From: Methylobacterium hispanicum
Lineage (GTDB): Bacteria > Pseudomonadota > Alphaproteobacteria > Rhizobiales > Beijerinckiaceae
Direction: 5' to 3'
DNA: 62,065 nucleotides
Assembly: GCF_022179285.1 (NCBI RefSeq)
Contig: NZ_BPQO01000036.1
Location: 1-62,065 of the forward strand
This document shows, piece after piece, positions 27,323 to 36,470 of the stretch (position 1 is the first letter of the stretch; the number at the start of each line of letters is the position of its first letter). Below the pieces are notes generated by a model. It was not told where the DNA came from. It searched no databases and was given only the letters and a program-made list of their open reading frames with translations. The translations under genes and the position numbers were made by a program.

Positions 27323-28540
27323 TCAGGTCTCGACCAGCCCGGCGCTCGACCCGCTCGGCTCGGCCCTGCCGTGGGGCAGCGCGAGGTATTCCGAGGAGCG
27401 CATCTCGATCAGGCGCGAGACGGTGCGGTCGAACTCGAAGGCCTCGCGGCCCTCGCGCGCCGTGTAGAGCGCCTGGGCCTCGGCATCGGCCGAGGCGACG
27501 AGCTTCACCTGCGCGTCGTAGAGCGTGTCGATGAGCGTGATGAAGCGCTTGGCCTCGTTGCGCTGGGCCTCGCCCATCACGGGTATGTCCGAGACGATCA
27601 GCGTGTGGAAGCTGCGCGCGAGCGCCATGTAGTCCGAGGCGCCGAGCGGCCGGGCGCAGAGGTCGCGGAAGCCGAAGCGGGCGACCCCCGCGGCCTCCTC
27701 GGGCACCGCGACGTCGCGTCCCTGCACCCGGACGCTCCCCGGCCGTCCCCTGGCCTTGCCGGTGAGGCTGCGGAAGGCGGCGTCCAGCGCCGCCCGGGCC
27801 GCATCGTCGGCCGGCACGTGGTAGACGGGCGCGCCGCCGAGCTTCTCCAGGCGGAAATCGGTGCGTGAATCCAGGCGCATCACCGAGACGCGCTCGGTCA
27901 GCTCGGCGATGAAGGGCAAAAAGAGCGCTCGGTTGAGACCGCCCTCGTAGAGCCGATCGGGCTCGACGTTCGAGGTCGCCACCACCGTGACGCCCCGGGC
28001 GAACAGGGCCTTGAACAGCCGACCCAGGATCATCGCGTCGGCGATGTCCGTGACCGTGAATTCGTCGAAGCAGAGCAGGCTGGCCTCGCCCGCGAGCGCG
28101 TCGGCGACCGGGCCGATCGGGTCGTCGCCCTTCACCTCGCCGCGCTTGAGCGCCTGCCGGTAGTTGTGGATGCGCTCGTGCGCGTCCGCCAGGAAGCCGT
28201 GGAAATGCACCCGCCGCTTGGGGCCGGGTGCCGCCTCGTGGAACAGGTCCATCAGCATGGTCTTGCCGCGCCCGACCGAGCCCCAGATGTAGAGGCCCCG
28301 CGGGGGGGCGGCCGTCTCCTTGCGGCCGAACAGCCAGCCGAGCGCGCTGCCCTTGCGGGCACGCTGCCGGCGCGCGAGCGCCTGCAGGAGCCCGTCGAGG
28401 GCGCGCACGACCTGCAATTGGGCCGCGTCGCGCTCGATCGCGCCCGAGCGGACGAGGGCGTCGTAGCGCTGCTGCACGGGCCCCGAGGGGGCGGCGGCCC
28501 CGCTGAGGGAGGGGTGCTGCGGGCTCGAACTCGATGTCAC
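27323..28540 (-). CDS. zapE: Cell division protein ZapE (AFG1-like AAA+ ATPase)
   Basis: A 405-residue ATPase of the ZapE/LACE1 family, linked to Z-ring constriction in E. coli and to membrane protein quality control in mitochondria. Walker A GSVGRGKT (87-94) follows RGLYIW; Walker B is LLCFDEF, continuing TVTDIADAMILGRLF, which is diagnostic for the family. VVATSNVEPDRLYEGGLNR is the sensor 1 region. The start is a GTG at 28540, since upstream sequence is low complexity. In other alphaproteobacteria this gene is often near TCA-cycle genes; here it is next to the histidine kinase gene on the same strand. Confidence 0.9.
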   Translation of the reverse strand: MTSSSSPQHPSLSGAAAPSGPVQQRYDALVRSGAIERDAAQLQVVRALDGLLQALARRQRARKGSALGWLFGRKETAAPPRGLYIWGSVGRGKTMLMDLFHEAAPGPKRRVHFHGFLADAHERIHNYRQALKRGEVKGDDPIGPVADALAGEASLLCFDEFTVTDIADAMILGRLFKALFARGVTVVATSNVEPDRLYEGGLNRALFLPFIAELTERVSVMRLDSRTDFRLEKLGGAPVYHVPADDAARAALDAAFRSLTGKARGRPGSVRVQGRDVAVPEEAAGVARFGFRDLCARPLGASDYMALARSFHTLIVSDIPVMGEAQRNEAKRFITLIDTLYDAQVKLVASADAEAQALYTAREGREAFEFDRTVSRLIEMRSSEYLALPHGRAEPSGSSAGLVET

Positions 28541-28803
28541 GGTGCGGCCTCCGGGCCTGGTCTCGCGCAGCGGGCGGGCGTCCCCGCAGGCGCCGATCTG
28601 CCCTCCGGGAGGGGGTGCGATCAACCCGTGCGCCTTCACGATAGGGGGCGCCTGTCGCCGGCCCATGGGACAGGACGCATGGCTCGGCCGTACGGCTGCG
28701 CAATTTGCTGCATTGCACAACTCCCGGTTCGGTGCCACATCAGCCGGGCCTTGGGAGGGACGTCCGATCCCGCGCGCATCGCGCCGCCGACCGGAGATCC
28801 TGT

Positions 28804-29400
28804 ATGGCACTGCCAGAACACGCGGCGCCCGGACACACGATCCGGCGCCTCTGGCCGGGCGACCGCCCGGCCGTCCTCGACTACTTCCTGCGGCTGGATC
28901 CCGAGACCCGGGCCAACCGCTTCATGGGCGCCGTCGGCGAGGCCGGCGTGCGCGCGTACGCCGAGCGTGCCGTCACCGCCGAGGGGCTGGTGGTCGGCGC
29001 CTTCGTGGACGGCGTGCTGCGCGGCCTCGGCGAGCTGCGCCCGTCCGGCGGGCCGCGCAGCGGATTCATGCTCGGTGCCGAAGCCGAGGCCGCCTTCGCG
29101 GTGGAGCGGGAATTCCGCCGCCGCGGCATCGGCACGGCTCTCTTCGGCCGCATCGCCCGCGCGGCGCGCAACCGTGGCGTCGGCACCCTGCACGTGCGCT
29201 GCCTCGACCGGAACAAGCCGATGCTGCGTCTCGCGGCCAAGCTCGGCGCCGACCTGCACCGGGGTGCCCGCGAGACGCGGGGCGACCTCCGCCTCGTCCA
29301 GGCGACGCCCTTCTCGCTCTGGTACGAGGGCATCGCCGAGGCCTACGACTTCACGCTCTCGGTGATCCAGCCGGCCATCCCCGAGGAGAACGCGGCCTGA
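28804..29400 (+). CDS. GNAT family N-acetyltransferase
   Basis: A 198-residue acetyl-CoA-dependent acetyltransferase. Motif A is EREFRRRGIGTALFGRIARAARNRGV, with the R/Q-x-x-G-x-G/A acetyl-CoA loop. The N-terminus has an IRRLWPGDRPAVLDYFLRL segment common in alphaproteobacterial GNATs. Acceptor unknown. Start ATG 28804 opens the conserved part; a longer frame from 28705 is probably not used. It converges on comF with a 4-nt gap. Confidence 0.82.
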   Translation: MALPEHAAPGHTIRRLWPGDRPAVLDYFLRLDPETRANRFMGAVGEAGVRAYAERAVTAEGLVVGAFVDGVLRGLGELRPSGGPRSGFMLGAEAEAAFAVEREFRRRGIGTALFGRIARAARNRGVGTLHVRCLDRNKPMLRLAAKLGADLHRGARETRGDLRLVQATPFSLWYEGIAEAYDFTLSVIQPAIPEENAA

Positions 29401-29404
29401 CGGC

Positions 29405-30193
29405 TCAGCCCAGCGGCTCGGCCACCAGCGCGAAGGTGAGGAGATCGACCGCGGCGGCCCCGCCGCGCATCAGCGCCCGGGCGGCCGCGTTCGCCGTGGC
29501 GCCCGTGGTGGTGACGTCGTCCACGAGCAGCACCCGGCGGCCCTGGAGCCCCCCCCGGCGCTCCGGCGGCACCCGGAAGGCGCCCTGCAGGTTCTCGGCG
29601 CGACCCGCCCGGCTCAGGCCCACCTGCGGGCGCGTCGCCCGGACCCGGGCGAGCACCCGCGGCTCGTAGGGCAGCCCGGCGCCCCGCGCGAGCGGCCGGG
29701 CCAGTAGCGCCGCCTGGTTGAAGCGCCGCCGCCACAGGCGCCAGCGGTGCAGCGGAACCGGCACCACGCAATCGGCCTCGGCCAGGAGCTCGCGTCCGCT
29801 CGCCGCCATCATGCGGCCCATCGCGAGCGCGAGGTCGAGCCGGTCCTCGTACTTCAAGCGGTGCACCATCCGGCGCGCGGTGTCGTCGTAGAGCGCGACC
29901 GCACGGGCGCGCTCGAACACCGGCGGATCCGCGATGGCGCGGGGCGAGTAGAGCGCCCCGATCCCGGGATCGAGGGCGAGCGGCGTGCCGTAGCGCGGGC
30001 AGAGCGGCGCCTCGATCAGCCGCAGCGCCGACCAGCAGTCCGGGCAGAGGGCGCCCGGATCCATGGTCGCGCCGCCGCAGCCGGCGCAGCTCGGCGGGTA
30101 GACCAGCGCGAGCGCAGCGCGGGCGAGGCCGCGCAGGGCGGTGCGGGGCTGCATCGGCGCATCCCGGGTGGCTTGAGTCGTCGGATCGATCAT
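29405..30193 (-). CDS. comF: ComF family phosphoribosyltransferase-like protein
   Basis: A 262-residue protein. An N-terminal zinc ribbon (CAGC and CPDC) is followed by a type I PRTase domain with the PRPP loop VLLVDDVTTTGATANAA and an upstream RAENLQGAF segment, the ComF/GntX arrangement. ComF acts in DNA uptake in naturally competent bacteria; in most alphaproteobacteria its role is unproven. One oddity is CPRYG where the family often has a further CxxC, here with Tyr in place of the second Cys. A downstream ATG at 30154 could also serve as start. Confidence 0.85.
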   Translation of the reverse strand: MIDPTTQATRDAPMQPRTALRGLARAALALVYPPSCAGCGGATMDPGALCPDCWSALRLIEAPLCPRYGTPLALDPGIGALYSPRAIADPPVFERARAVALYDDTARRMVHRLKYEDRLDLALAMGRMMAASGRELLAEADCVVPVPLHRWRLWRRRFNQAALLARPLARGAGLPYEPRVLARVRATRPQVGLSRAGRAENLQGAFRVPPERRGGLQGRRVLLVDDVTTTGATANAAARALMRGGAAAVDLLTFALVAEPLG

Positions 30194-30230
30194 CGGCGGG
30201 ACGGCCCCGCTTCGTCCAGGGTACCCGCCC

Positions 30231-30264
30231 CAAAAGGAAAGCCCCGCGCCTCTCGGCGCGGGGC
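30231..30264 (-). terminator. Intrinsic terminator of dctA
   Basis: A perfect 10-bp stem (GCCCCGCGCC with GGCGCGGGGC, 30241-30264, 4-nt loop) is followed on the minus strand by TTTCCTTTT (30240-30232). It lies 45 nt past the dctA stop codon and is the best rho-independent terminator of the left half of the window. Confidence 0.8.
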
Positions 30265-30308
30265 TCCGTCCGTCCGGTTGCGCGCCGCGGCGAGGCGGCG
30301 CGCAGGCC

Positions 30309-31652
30309 TCACTCGGCCGGTTGCAGGGCCGGGGCGGGGGCCGACTTGCCGGTGGCGTTGCGGCCGAGGGTGGCGGCGAGCTGGGCCTCGTCGACCTCGC
30401 CCTCCCAGCGGGCGACCACGATGCAGGCCACCGCGTTGCCGATGAAGTTGGTGAGCGCGCGGCACTCCGACATGAAGCGGTCCACGCCGAGGATCAGGGC
30501 CATGCCCACCACCGGCACCGAGGGGACCACCGCCAGCGTCGCCGCCAGGGTGATGAAGCCCGAGCCGGTGACGCCGGCCGCGCCCTTCGAGGAGAGCATC
30601 GCCACGAGAAGGAGGAGGCCCTGCTCGCCGTAGGACAGGGGCGTGTCCGTCGCCTGGGCGATGAAGAGCGCCGCCATCGTCATGTAGATGTTGGTGCCGT
30701 CGAGGTTGAACGAGTAGCCCGTCGGGACGACGAGGCCGACCACCGGCTTCGAGCAGCCCGCGCGCTCCATCTTCTCGAGCAGCGAGGGAAGCGCCGACTC
30801 GGACGACGAGGTGCCCAGCACCAGGAGCAGCTCCTCCTTGATGTAGCGGATCAGCTTGATGATCGAGAAGCCGTTGTAGCGGGCGACCGCACCGAGCACG
30901 CCGAGCACGAAGATCGCCGAGGTCAGGTAGAAGGCGCCGACGAGGTAGGCGAGGTTGGCGAGCGAGGAGATGCCGTACTTGCCGATGGTGAAGGCCATGG
31001 CGCCGAAGGCCCCGATGGGAGCGACCTTCATGATGATGTGGACGACGCCGAAGATGGCCTCGGACAGGATCTTGATGAAGTCGAGCACCGGCTTGCCGCG
31101 ATCACCCAGGAAGGCGAGGCCGAAGCCGAACAGCACCGAGAAGAACAGGACCTGCAGGATCTCGCCGCCCGAGAACGCACCCACCGCGGTCGAGGGGATG
31201 ATGTTCATCAGGAAGTCGGTGATCGACTGCGTCTTCGCCTTCTCGGCGTACATCGCGATCTGCTTCGGATCGAGCGACTTCGGATCGATGTGCATCCCCG
31301 CGCCCGGCTGGACGAGGTTCGCCACGACCAGGCCGACGATGAGCGCCAGCGTCGAGAAGGTGATGAAGTAGATGAGCGCCTTGCCGCCGACGCGGCCGAC
31401 CTTCTCCAGGTTGGTCATGCCGGCGATGCCGGAGACGACGGTGAGGAAGATCACCGGCGCGATGATCATCTTGACGAGCTTGATGAAGGCGTCGCCGAGC
31501 GGCTTCATGTCGGCGCCGATCTGCGGGTAGAAGTGGCCGAGCGTGATGCCGATGGCCACGGCGACCAGCACTTGGAAGTACAGCGTGCGGTAGATCGGCT
31601 TGGGCTTGGCCGGGGCGTGCGGCGCGGTGAGTGGGGAGGGTACGGCGGCCAT
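30309..31652 (-). CDS. dctA: C4-dicarboxylate:cation symporter DctA
   Basis: A 447-residue DAACS-family inner-membrane symporter that imports succinate, fumarate and malate with protons or sodium. Family marks: LGHFYPQIGADMKPLGDAFI near the N-terminus, GTSSSESALPSLL (serine-rich reentrant loop), PTGYSFNLDGTNIYMT, and the second reentrant loop with SKGAAGVTGSGFI. About eight membrane helices plus two hairpins are expected. It diverges from dctB-dctD; the 311-nt gap carries a sigma-54 promoter for dctA and probable DctD sites. An intrinsic terminator follows. Confidence 0.95.
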   Translation of the reverse strand: MAAVPSPLTAPHAPAKPKPIYRTLYFQVLVAVAIGITLGHFYPQIGADMKPLGDAFIKLVKMIIAPVIFLTVVSGIAGMTNLEKVGRVGGKALIYFITFSTLALIVGLVVANLVQPGAGMHIDPKSLDPKQIAMYAEKAKTQSITDFLMNIIPSTAVGAFSGGEILQVLFFSVLFGFGLAFLGDRGKPVLDFIKILSEAIFGVVHIIMKVAPIGAFGAMAFTIGKYGISSLANLAYLVGAFYLTSAIFVLGVLGAVARYNGFSIIKLIRYIKEELLLVLGTSSSESALPSLLEKMERAGCSKPVVGLVVPTGYSFNLDGTNIYMTMAALFIAQATDTPLSYGEQGLLLLVAMLSSKGAAGVTGSGFITLAATLAVVPSVPVVGMALILGVDRFMSECRALTNFIGNAVACIVVARWEGEVDEAQLAATLGRNATGKSAPAPALQPAE

Positions 31653-31802
31653 CAGGGCATCTCCTCAGGATCCGGTTCGAAGGTTGGGTCTGTCGTTTCC
31701 CGGTCCTCGGAGCCGTGGGCATCCGGGAGACCGCGCTCTTGCTTTTGGCCCGGGGGCTTGCAGTCATGCGCGGGTGGCAGGACTGCGTTACGCCAGGTGA
31801 AT

Positions 31803-31818
31803 GGCAACGGGCGTGCCA
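31803..31818 (-). promoter_or_regulatory. Sigma-54 (-24/-12) promoter of dctA
   Basis: On the minus strand TGGCAC (31818-31813), 5 nt, TTGCC (31807-31803) matches the RpoN consensus TGGCAC-N5-TTGC(A/T) except for the last base. Transcription would start near 31791, leaving a leader of about 140 nt before dctA. The divergent dctD gene encodes the matching sigma-54 activator. Part of the 311-nt dctA-dctB gap; the sequence match is direct. Confidence 0.75.
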
Positions 31819-31908
31819 GCTCCGGAACCGCGTGAAGATTTTGTTAAAGCCCTGTCGGGGAAGCATTTTTCTGCATGGCACGTGTTCGCCCGCCGTCGGC
31901 CGTTCCGA

Positions 31909-31950
31909 GGTTCCGCAATCGCGCACCCGCCGCGTTCCGGTTTCCCGCAC
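31909..31950. promoter_or_regulatory. Probable tandem DctD-binding enhancer sites
   Basis: Two similar 18-nt sequences lie at 31909-31926 and 31933-31950, both of the form gTTCCGnnnTCnCGCAC, matching at 13 of 18 positions with starts 24 nt apart. They lie about 90-130 nt upstream of the dctA sigma-54 element and close to the dctB start, where DctD enhancers occur in rhizobia (tandem sites upstream of dctA). DctD binding is inferred. Confidence 0.5.
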
Positions 31951-31963
31951 CGGGCGACGAGCC

Positions 31964-33859
31964 GTGAGCGCGCCGGACAGGCGCGTGGATGCGGGCGCGA
32001 GCAGGGATGCGGACAGGGGCGCGGATGACGGGCTGCGCGGCGCCCTCCAGTGGCTCCTGCTCGGGCTCTGCGTGCTGGCGATGCTGGCCGCGACCTGGGC
32101 CGGGGGACGCGTGGCCGAGCGCTGGGCGCTCGCCGACCTGCGCCGGACCGCGCGCGCCACGCTGACGATACAGGCCGGCGCCCTGCACACCGAGATGCAG
32201 CGCCAGAGCGCCCTTCCGCTGGCGCTCGCGGCCGACCCGGAGATCGCCGCCGTGCTGCGGCCGGACGCGGGCGCGGGCCTCGCCGACCGGGTGAGCGCAC
32301 GGCTCGCGGAGGTCGCGGGGGCGACGGGCGCCGCGGTGATCTACGTGATCCGGCCGGACGGGCTGACGGTCGCGGCGAGCAACGCCGCGAGCGGACGCAG
32401 CTTCGTGGGCAACAACTACGCCTTCCGGCCCTACTTCCGCGCGGCCGTGGCGGAGGGCTCCGGATCCCAGTTCGCCCTCGGCACCGTGAGCGGACGGCCC
32501 GGCCTCTACCTCGCGCGCCGGGTCGGCGAGGGTGTCGGCGTCGTGGTGGTGAAGGTGGAGTTCGACGGGGTCGAGGCGGCGTGGCGCGAGGTGCGCGAGC
32601 GCGTGCTCGTCACGGATGCCCGCGGCATCGTCCTGGTGGCGAGCGATCCGGCGTGGCGCTTCCGCACGCTCGCAGCGCTGGATGCCGCGGCGCGCGACCG
32701 CAGCCGCGAGGCGCTGGAATTCGGCGACGCGCCGCTGGACCCGCTGCCGCTGCACCCGGCGGGGGACGACCTCGTCCGCCTCGGCCGCGGTGCGGCGCCG
32801 GCCCAGCTCATGCTGATGCTCGACGCGCCCGTGCGCGACACCGACTGGCGCATCCGCACGCTCACGCCGATCGCGGCGGCGGTCGAGCGCGAGCGCACCC
32901 AGGGTCGGGTGATCGCGCTGCTGGCGACCGGTCTCGTCTGCCTCGGCCTCGGCACCCTGATCGGCCGCCGGGCCCGCACGCAGGCCCGGCTCGCGGAAGA
33001 GGGCGCGCGCCGGATCGAGCTGGAGGCACGGGTAAGCGAGCGCACCCGGGAACTGAGCGCGGCCAACGACCGCCTGCGCGAGGAGATCCTCGAGCGCGCC
33101 CGCTCCGAGGCCGAGCGCGAGCGCCTCGGCCGGGAACTCGCCCAGGCGGGACGGCTCGCCGCGCTCGGCCAGTTCGCCGCCAGCATGGCGCACGAGATCA
33201 ACCAGCCGCTGGCCGCGATCCGCTCCTACGCCGACAACACCGGCATCCTGGTCCGGCGCGGGCGGGTGGACGACGCGGCCGAGAACGTCGCGGCGATCGG
33301 CCGGCTCGTCGAGCGGATCGGCGGTCTGACCCGCCAGCTCAAGGGCTTCGCCCGGCGGGCCTCCGGCCGGCGCGAGCCGGTCGCGGTCGACGAGATCCTG
33401 CGCGGCAGCCTGGAGGTCGTGACCCACCGCGCCCGGGAGGAGGGCACCGAGCTGGACGTGCGGGCCGAGGCCGGCCTCACGGCGATCGGGGAGGGGGCGC
33501 GGCTGGAGCAGGTCCTGGTGAACCTCCTGCAGAACGCGCTCGATGCGGTCGCCAAGCGCCCCGGGCGCCGTGTGGAGTTGCAGGTGACGGGCGCGGACGG
33601 GCAAGTAGCCCTCGCGGTCCGCGACAACGGCCCCGGCATCCCGGAATCCGTTCGCGCACAGATCTTCGACGCCTTCTTCACGACGAAACCCGACGGGCTC
33701 GGCCTCGGGCTCGCCATCGCGCGCGGGATCGTGGAGGAGTGCGGCGGAACGCTCGGCGTGGAGGCGGCGGAGGGCGGGGGCACCGTGTTCCGCATCGTGC
33801 TGGTCCGGGCCGGGACGCAGACGCGGGAGCTTCGGGGGAGACGGCGTGAGCGAGGGTGA
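31964..33859 (+). CDS. dctB: C4-dicarboxylate sensor histidine kinase DctB
   Basis: A 631-residue membrane histidine kinase. TM1 (about 28-47) and TM2 (about 314-333) flank a periplasmic double-Cache ligand domain (SGRSFVGNNYAFRPYFRAA is typical of DctB sensors). A coiled-coil (ARVSERTRELSAANDRL) leads to HisKA with H409 in SMAHEINQPLAAIRSY and a HATPase domain (NLLQNALDA, DNGPGIP, GLGLGLAIARGI). It senses external dicarboxylates and phosphorylates DctD. I chose the GTG at 31964 because the frame upstream crosses the promoter region; later GTGs are possible. It overlaps dctD by 14 nt. Confidence 0.9.
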   Translation: MSAPDRRVDAGASRDADRGADDGLRGALQWLLLGLCVLAMLAATWAGGRVAERWALADLRRTARATLTIQAGALHTEMQRQSALPLALAADPEIAAVLRPDAGAGLADRVSARLAEVAGATGAAVIYVIRPDGLTVAASNAASGRSFVGNNYAFRPYFRAAVAEGSGSQFALGTVSGRPGLYLARRVGEGVGVVVVKVEFDGVEAAWREVRERVLVTDARGIVLVASDPAWRFRTLAALDAAARDRSREALEFGDAPLDPLPLHPAGDDLVRLGRGAAPAQLMLMLDAPVRDTDWRIRTLTPIAAAVERERTQGRVIALLATGLVCLGLGTLIGRRARTQARLAEEGARRIELEARVSERTRELSAANDRLREEILERARSEAERERLGRELAQAGRLAALGQFAASMAHEINQPLAAIRSYADNTGILVRRGRVDDAAENVAAIGRLVERIGGLTRQLKGFARRASGRREPVAVDEILRGSLEVVTHRAREEGTELDVRAEAGLTAIGEGARLEQVLVNLLQNALDAVAKRPGRRVELQVTGADGQVALAVRDNGPGIPESVRAQIFDAFFTTKPDGLGLGLAIARGIVEECGGTLGVEAAEGGGTVFRIVLVRAGTQTRELRGRRRERG

Positions 33860-35198
33860 TCGATCGGAGCGGATCGTCTTCATCGACGACGAGGAGGACG
33901 TGCGCCGCGCCAACCGCCAGAGCCTGGAGCTCGACGGCTTCGCGGTGGAGGCCTTCGGGGCGGCCGAGCCGGCGCTCGAAGCGATCCTGGCCGAGCCGCC
34001 GGGCGTCGTCGTCACGGACGTGCGCCTGCCGGGCCTCGACGGGCGTGCCCTGTTCGAACGCCTGCACGCCGCCGACCCGGACCTGCCCGTGATCCTGATC
34101 ACCGGGCACGGCGACATCTCGATGGCGGTGCGGGCGCTGCGCTCGGGCGCCTACGACTTCCTGGCCAAGCCCTACCCGGCGGAGGCGCTGATCGGCTCGG
34201 TCCGCCGCGCCCTCGAGCGGCGGCGCCTCGTGCTGGAGAACCGGCGCCTGCGCGCGCGGCTGGAGGCGGCGGCGGACGAGGATCCGGCCTTCCTCGGCGT
34301 CTCGCCCGGGATGGTGCGGCTGCGCCGCCTCGTGCGCGACGTGGCGCAGGCCGACGTCGATGTGCTGGTGCTCGGCGAGACGGGATCCGGCAAGGAGGTG
34401 GTGGCGAGCGCGCTGCACCGCTGGAGCCGGCGTTCCGCGAAGAACTTCGTGGCGATGAATTGCGGCGCGCTGCCCGAGACCGTGGTGGAGAGCGAGCTGT
34501 TCGGCCACGAGGCCGGCGCCTTCACGGGCGCGCTCAAGCGCCGGGTCGGGCGCATCGAGCACGCACAGGGGGGCACGCTCTTCCTCGACGAGATCGAGAG
34601 CATGCCGATGGGCCTGCAGGTGAAGCTCCTGCGGGTGCTGCAGGAGCGCACCGTCGAGCCGCTGGGCACCAACGAGAGCCGCCCGATCGACATGCGCGTG
34701 GTGGCCGCCACCAAGGTCGATCTCGGCCAGGCCGCCGCGCAGGGCACCTTTCGCGACGACCTCTATCACCGGCTCAACGTGATCACGATCACGATCCCGC
34801 CCTTGCGCGAGCGGCGCGAGGACGTGGCGCTGCTGTTCCAGCATTTCCTGGGCCGGGCCGCCGAACGCTTCGGACGGGCGGCGCCGCCGCCGACGCCCGC
34901 GATCCGCGACCACCTGCAGCGCCACGACTGGCCCGGAAACGTGCGCGAACTCGGCCATTTCGCGGAGCGCTGCGCCCTGGGCTTCGGCCCCGGGGCGGCG
35001 AGCGCGGCCGAGGCCGTCCCGGGGCCCGGCCCGACCCTCGCGGAGCAGGTGGACCGCTTCGAGCGCGGCGTGATCCGGGACGAGTTGATGGCGGCGGGCG
35101 GCGACGTGAAGCTCGCCGCCGAGGCGCTCGGCACCCCGCGCAAGACCCTCTACGACAAGATCGCCCGGCACGGGCTGAACCCGACGGATTACCGCTGA
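33846..35198 (+). CDS. dctD: Sigma-54-dependent response regulator DctD
   Basis: A 450-residue NtrC-family activator of dctA. Receiver: acidic D14/D15, phospho-acceptor D58 (VTDVRLPG), T86 and K108. AAA+ domain: Walker A GETGSGKE (177-184), sigma-54-contacting GAFTGA (224-229), Walker B GTLFLDEI (243-250), and an arginine-finger region. The C-terminal Fis-type helix-turn-helix has GDVKLAAEALGTPRKTLYDKI. Start GTG 33846 overlaps the end of dctB, indicating translational coupling. Its target, a sigma-54 promoter, is visible upstream of the divergent dctA. Confidence 0.94.
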   Translation: MSEGDRSERIVFIDDEEDVRRANRQSLELDGFAVEAFGAAEPALEAILAEPPGVVVTDVRLPGLDGRALFERLHAADPDLPVILITGHGDISMAVRALRSGAYDFLAKPYPAEALIGSVRRALERRRLVLENRRLRARLEAAADEDPAFLGVSPGMVRLRRLVRDVAQADVDVLVLGETGSGKEVVASALHRWSRRSAKNFVAMNCGALPETVVESELFGHEAGAFTGALKRRVGRIEHAQGGTLFLDEIESMPMGLQVKLLRVLQERTVEPLGTNESRPIDMRVVAATKVDLGQAAAQGTFRDDLYHRLNVITITIPPLRERREDVALLFQHFLGRAAERFGRAAPPPTPAIRDHLQRHDWPGNVRELGHFAERCALGFGPGAASAAEAVPGPGPTLAEQVDRFERGVIRDELMAAGGDVKLAAEALGTPRKTLYDKIARHGLNPTDYR

Positions 35199-35204
35199 GG
35201 CCCG

Positions 35205-35252
35205 GCCCGCCCGGCACCGGGCCTGCCCGGCACCGGGCCTGCCCGGCACCGG
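35205..35252. repeat. 16-bp tandem repeat, three copies, downstream of dctD
   Basis: Three back-to-back units of GCCTGCCCGGCACCGG (35205-35220 with one mismatch, 35221-35236, 35237-35252). Each unit contains the near-palindrome CCCGGCACCGGG across its junction. It starts 7 nt after the dctD stop, so it may help end the transcript. Copy number may vary between strains. Confidence 0.75.
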
Positions 35253-35365
35253 ACCAATCTCCGGGCGCGCCGGGATCGCGGAGGCGCCGGGGAAGCCGAA
35301 CCGCGCTGTCGCGTTAGATCGGCAGGCGCGCCGCTGGGCGCGATCCGATCGAACGCGAGGGTCCC

Positions 35366-36397
35366 ATGGAATACAGGCAGCTCGGCCGCTCCGGCCTCAC
35401 CGTGCCGGTGCTCAGCTTCGGCACCGCCACCTTCGGCGGCACGAACGAGTTCTTCCAGCGCTGGGGACAGACCGACGTCGCGGAGGCCACCCGCATGGTG
35501 GACCTCTGCATCGATTCCGGCGTCACCTTCTTCGACACCGCCGACATCTACTCGCAGGGCGCCTCCGAGGAGGTGCTGGGCCAGGCCCTCAAGGGCCGGC
35601 GCGAGCGGGTGCTGATCTCGACCAAGACCACGTTCCGCTTCAACGACGACCTCAACCAAGTCGGCTCCTCGCGCCACCACATCGTGCGCGCCTGCGAGGC
35701 CAGCCTGCGGCGGCTCGGCACCGACCACATCGACGTCTACTTCATGCACGGATTCGACGCGCTCACCCCCGTCGAGGAGACCCTGCGGGCGCTGGACGAC
35801 CTCACCCGCTCCGGCAAGATCGGCTATATCGGCGCCTCGAACTTCTCGGGCTGGCAGCTCATGAAGGCGCTCGCCACCTCCGAGCGCTACGGGCTCAACC
35901 GCTACGTCGCCTACCAGGGCTACTACGCGCTGATCGGCCGGCACTACGAGTGGGAACTGATGCCGCTGGGGATCGACCAGGGCGTGGGCCTGATGGTGTG
36001 GAGTCCGCTCGGCTGGGGCCGGCTCACCGGCAAGATCCGGCGGGGCCAGGAGAACAGGAGCGGGCGCATCGCCGCGGGCGGCGCCGAGGGCGGTCCGCCG
36101 GTCTCGGACGATTACCTCTTCGGCGTGGTCGATGCCCTCGACGCGGTCGCCGCGGAGACGGGCAAGAGCGTCGCGCAGGTCGCGCTGAACTGGCTGCTCA
36201 CCCGCCCGACGGTCTGCAACATCGTGGTCGGGGCCCGCACCGAGGAGCAGCTGAAGCAGAACCTCGGCGCGATCGGCTGGTCGCTCGCGCCCGAGCAGAT
36301 CGCGCGCCTCGATGCGGCGAGCCAGGAGACGCCGATCTATCCCTACTGGCACCAGAAGGGTTTCGACGAGCGCAACCCGAAGCCGACGACGTGGTGA
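35366..36397 (+). CDS. Aldo/keto reductase
   Basis: A 343-residue NADPH-dependent TIM-barrel oxidoreductase, resembling the YajO/Tas subgroup. The family signatures are FFDTADIYSQGASEEVLGQAL (catalytic Asp and Tyr), the lysine in LISTKTTF, IDVYFMHGFD (His) and the nucleotide-binding C-terminal IVVGARTEEQLKQNLGAI. Substrate is likely a small aldehyde or ketone; it cannot be specified. Stands alone between dctD and a protein phosphatase gene. Start ATG 35366 yields the canonical MEYRQLGRSGLTVP N-terminus. Confidence 0.9.
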   Translation: MEYRQLGRSGLTVPVLSFGTATFGGTNEFFQRWGQTDVAEATRMVDLCIDSGVTFFDTADIYSQGASEEVLGQALKGRRERVLISTKTTFRFNDDLNQVGSSRHHIVRACEASLRRLGTDHIDVYFMHGFDALTPVEETLRALDDLTRSGKIGYIGASNFSGWQLMKALATSERYGLNRYVAYQGYYALIGRHYEWELMPLGIDQGVGLMVWSPLGWGRLTGKIRRGQENRSGRIAAGGAEGGPPVSDDYLFGVVDALDAVAAETGKSVAQVALNWLLTRPTVCNIVVGARTEEQLKQNLGAIGWSLAPEQIARLDAASQETPIYPYWHQKGFDERNPKPTTW

Positions 36398-36470
36398 GGG
36401 CGGCCATCCCGGGGGCGCGCGCCGCCCCCGGACCCTTGCGCGCCGCGCGCATTCCCCCGACAACGGACGC

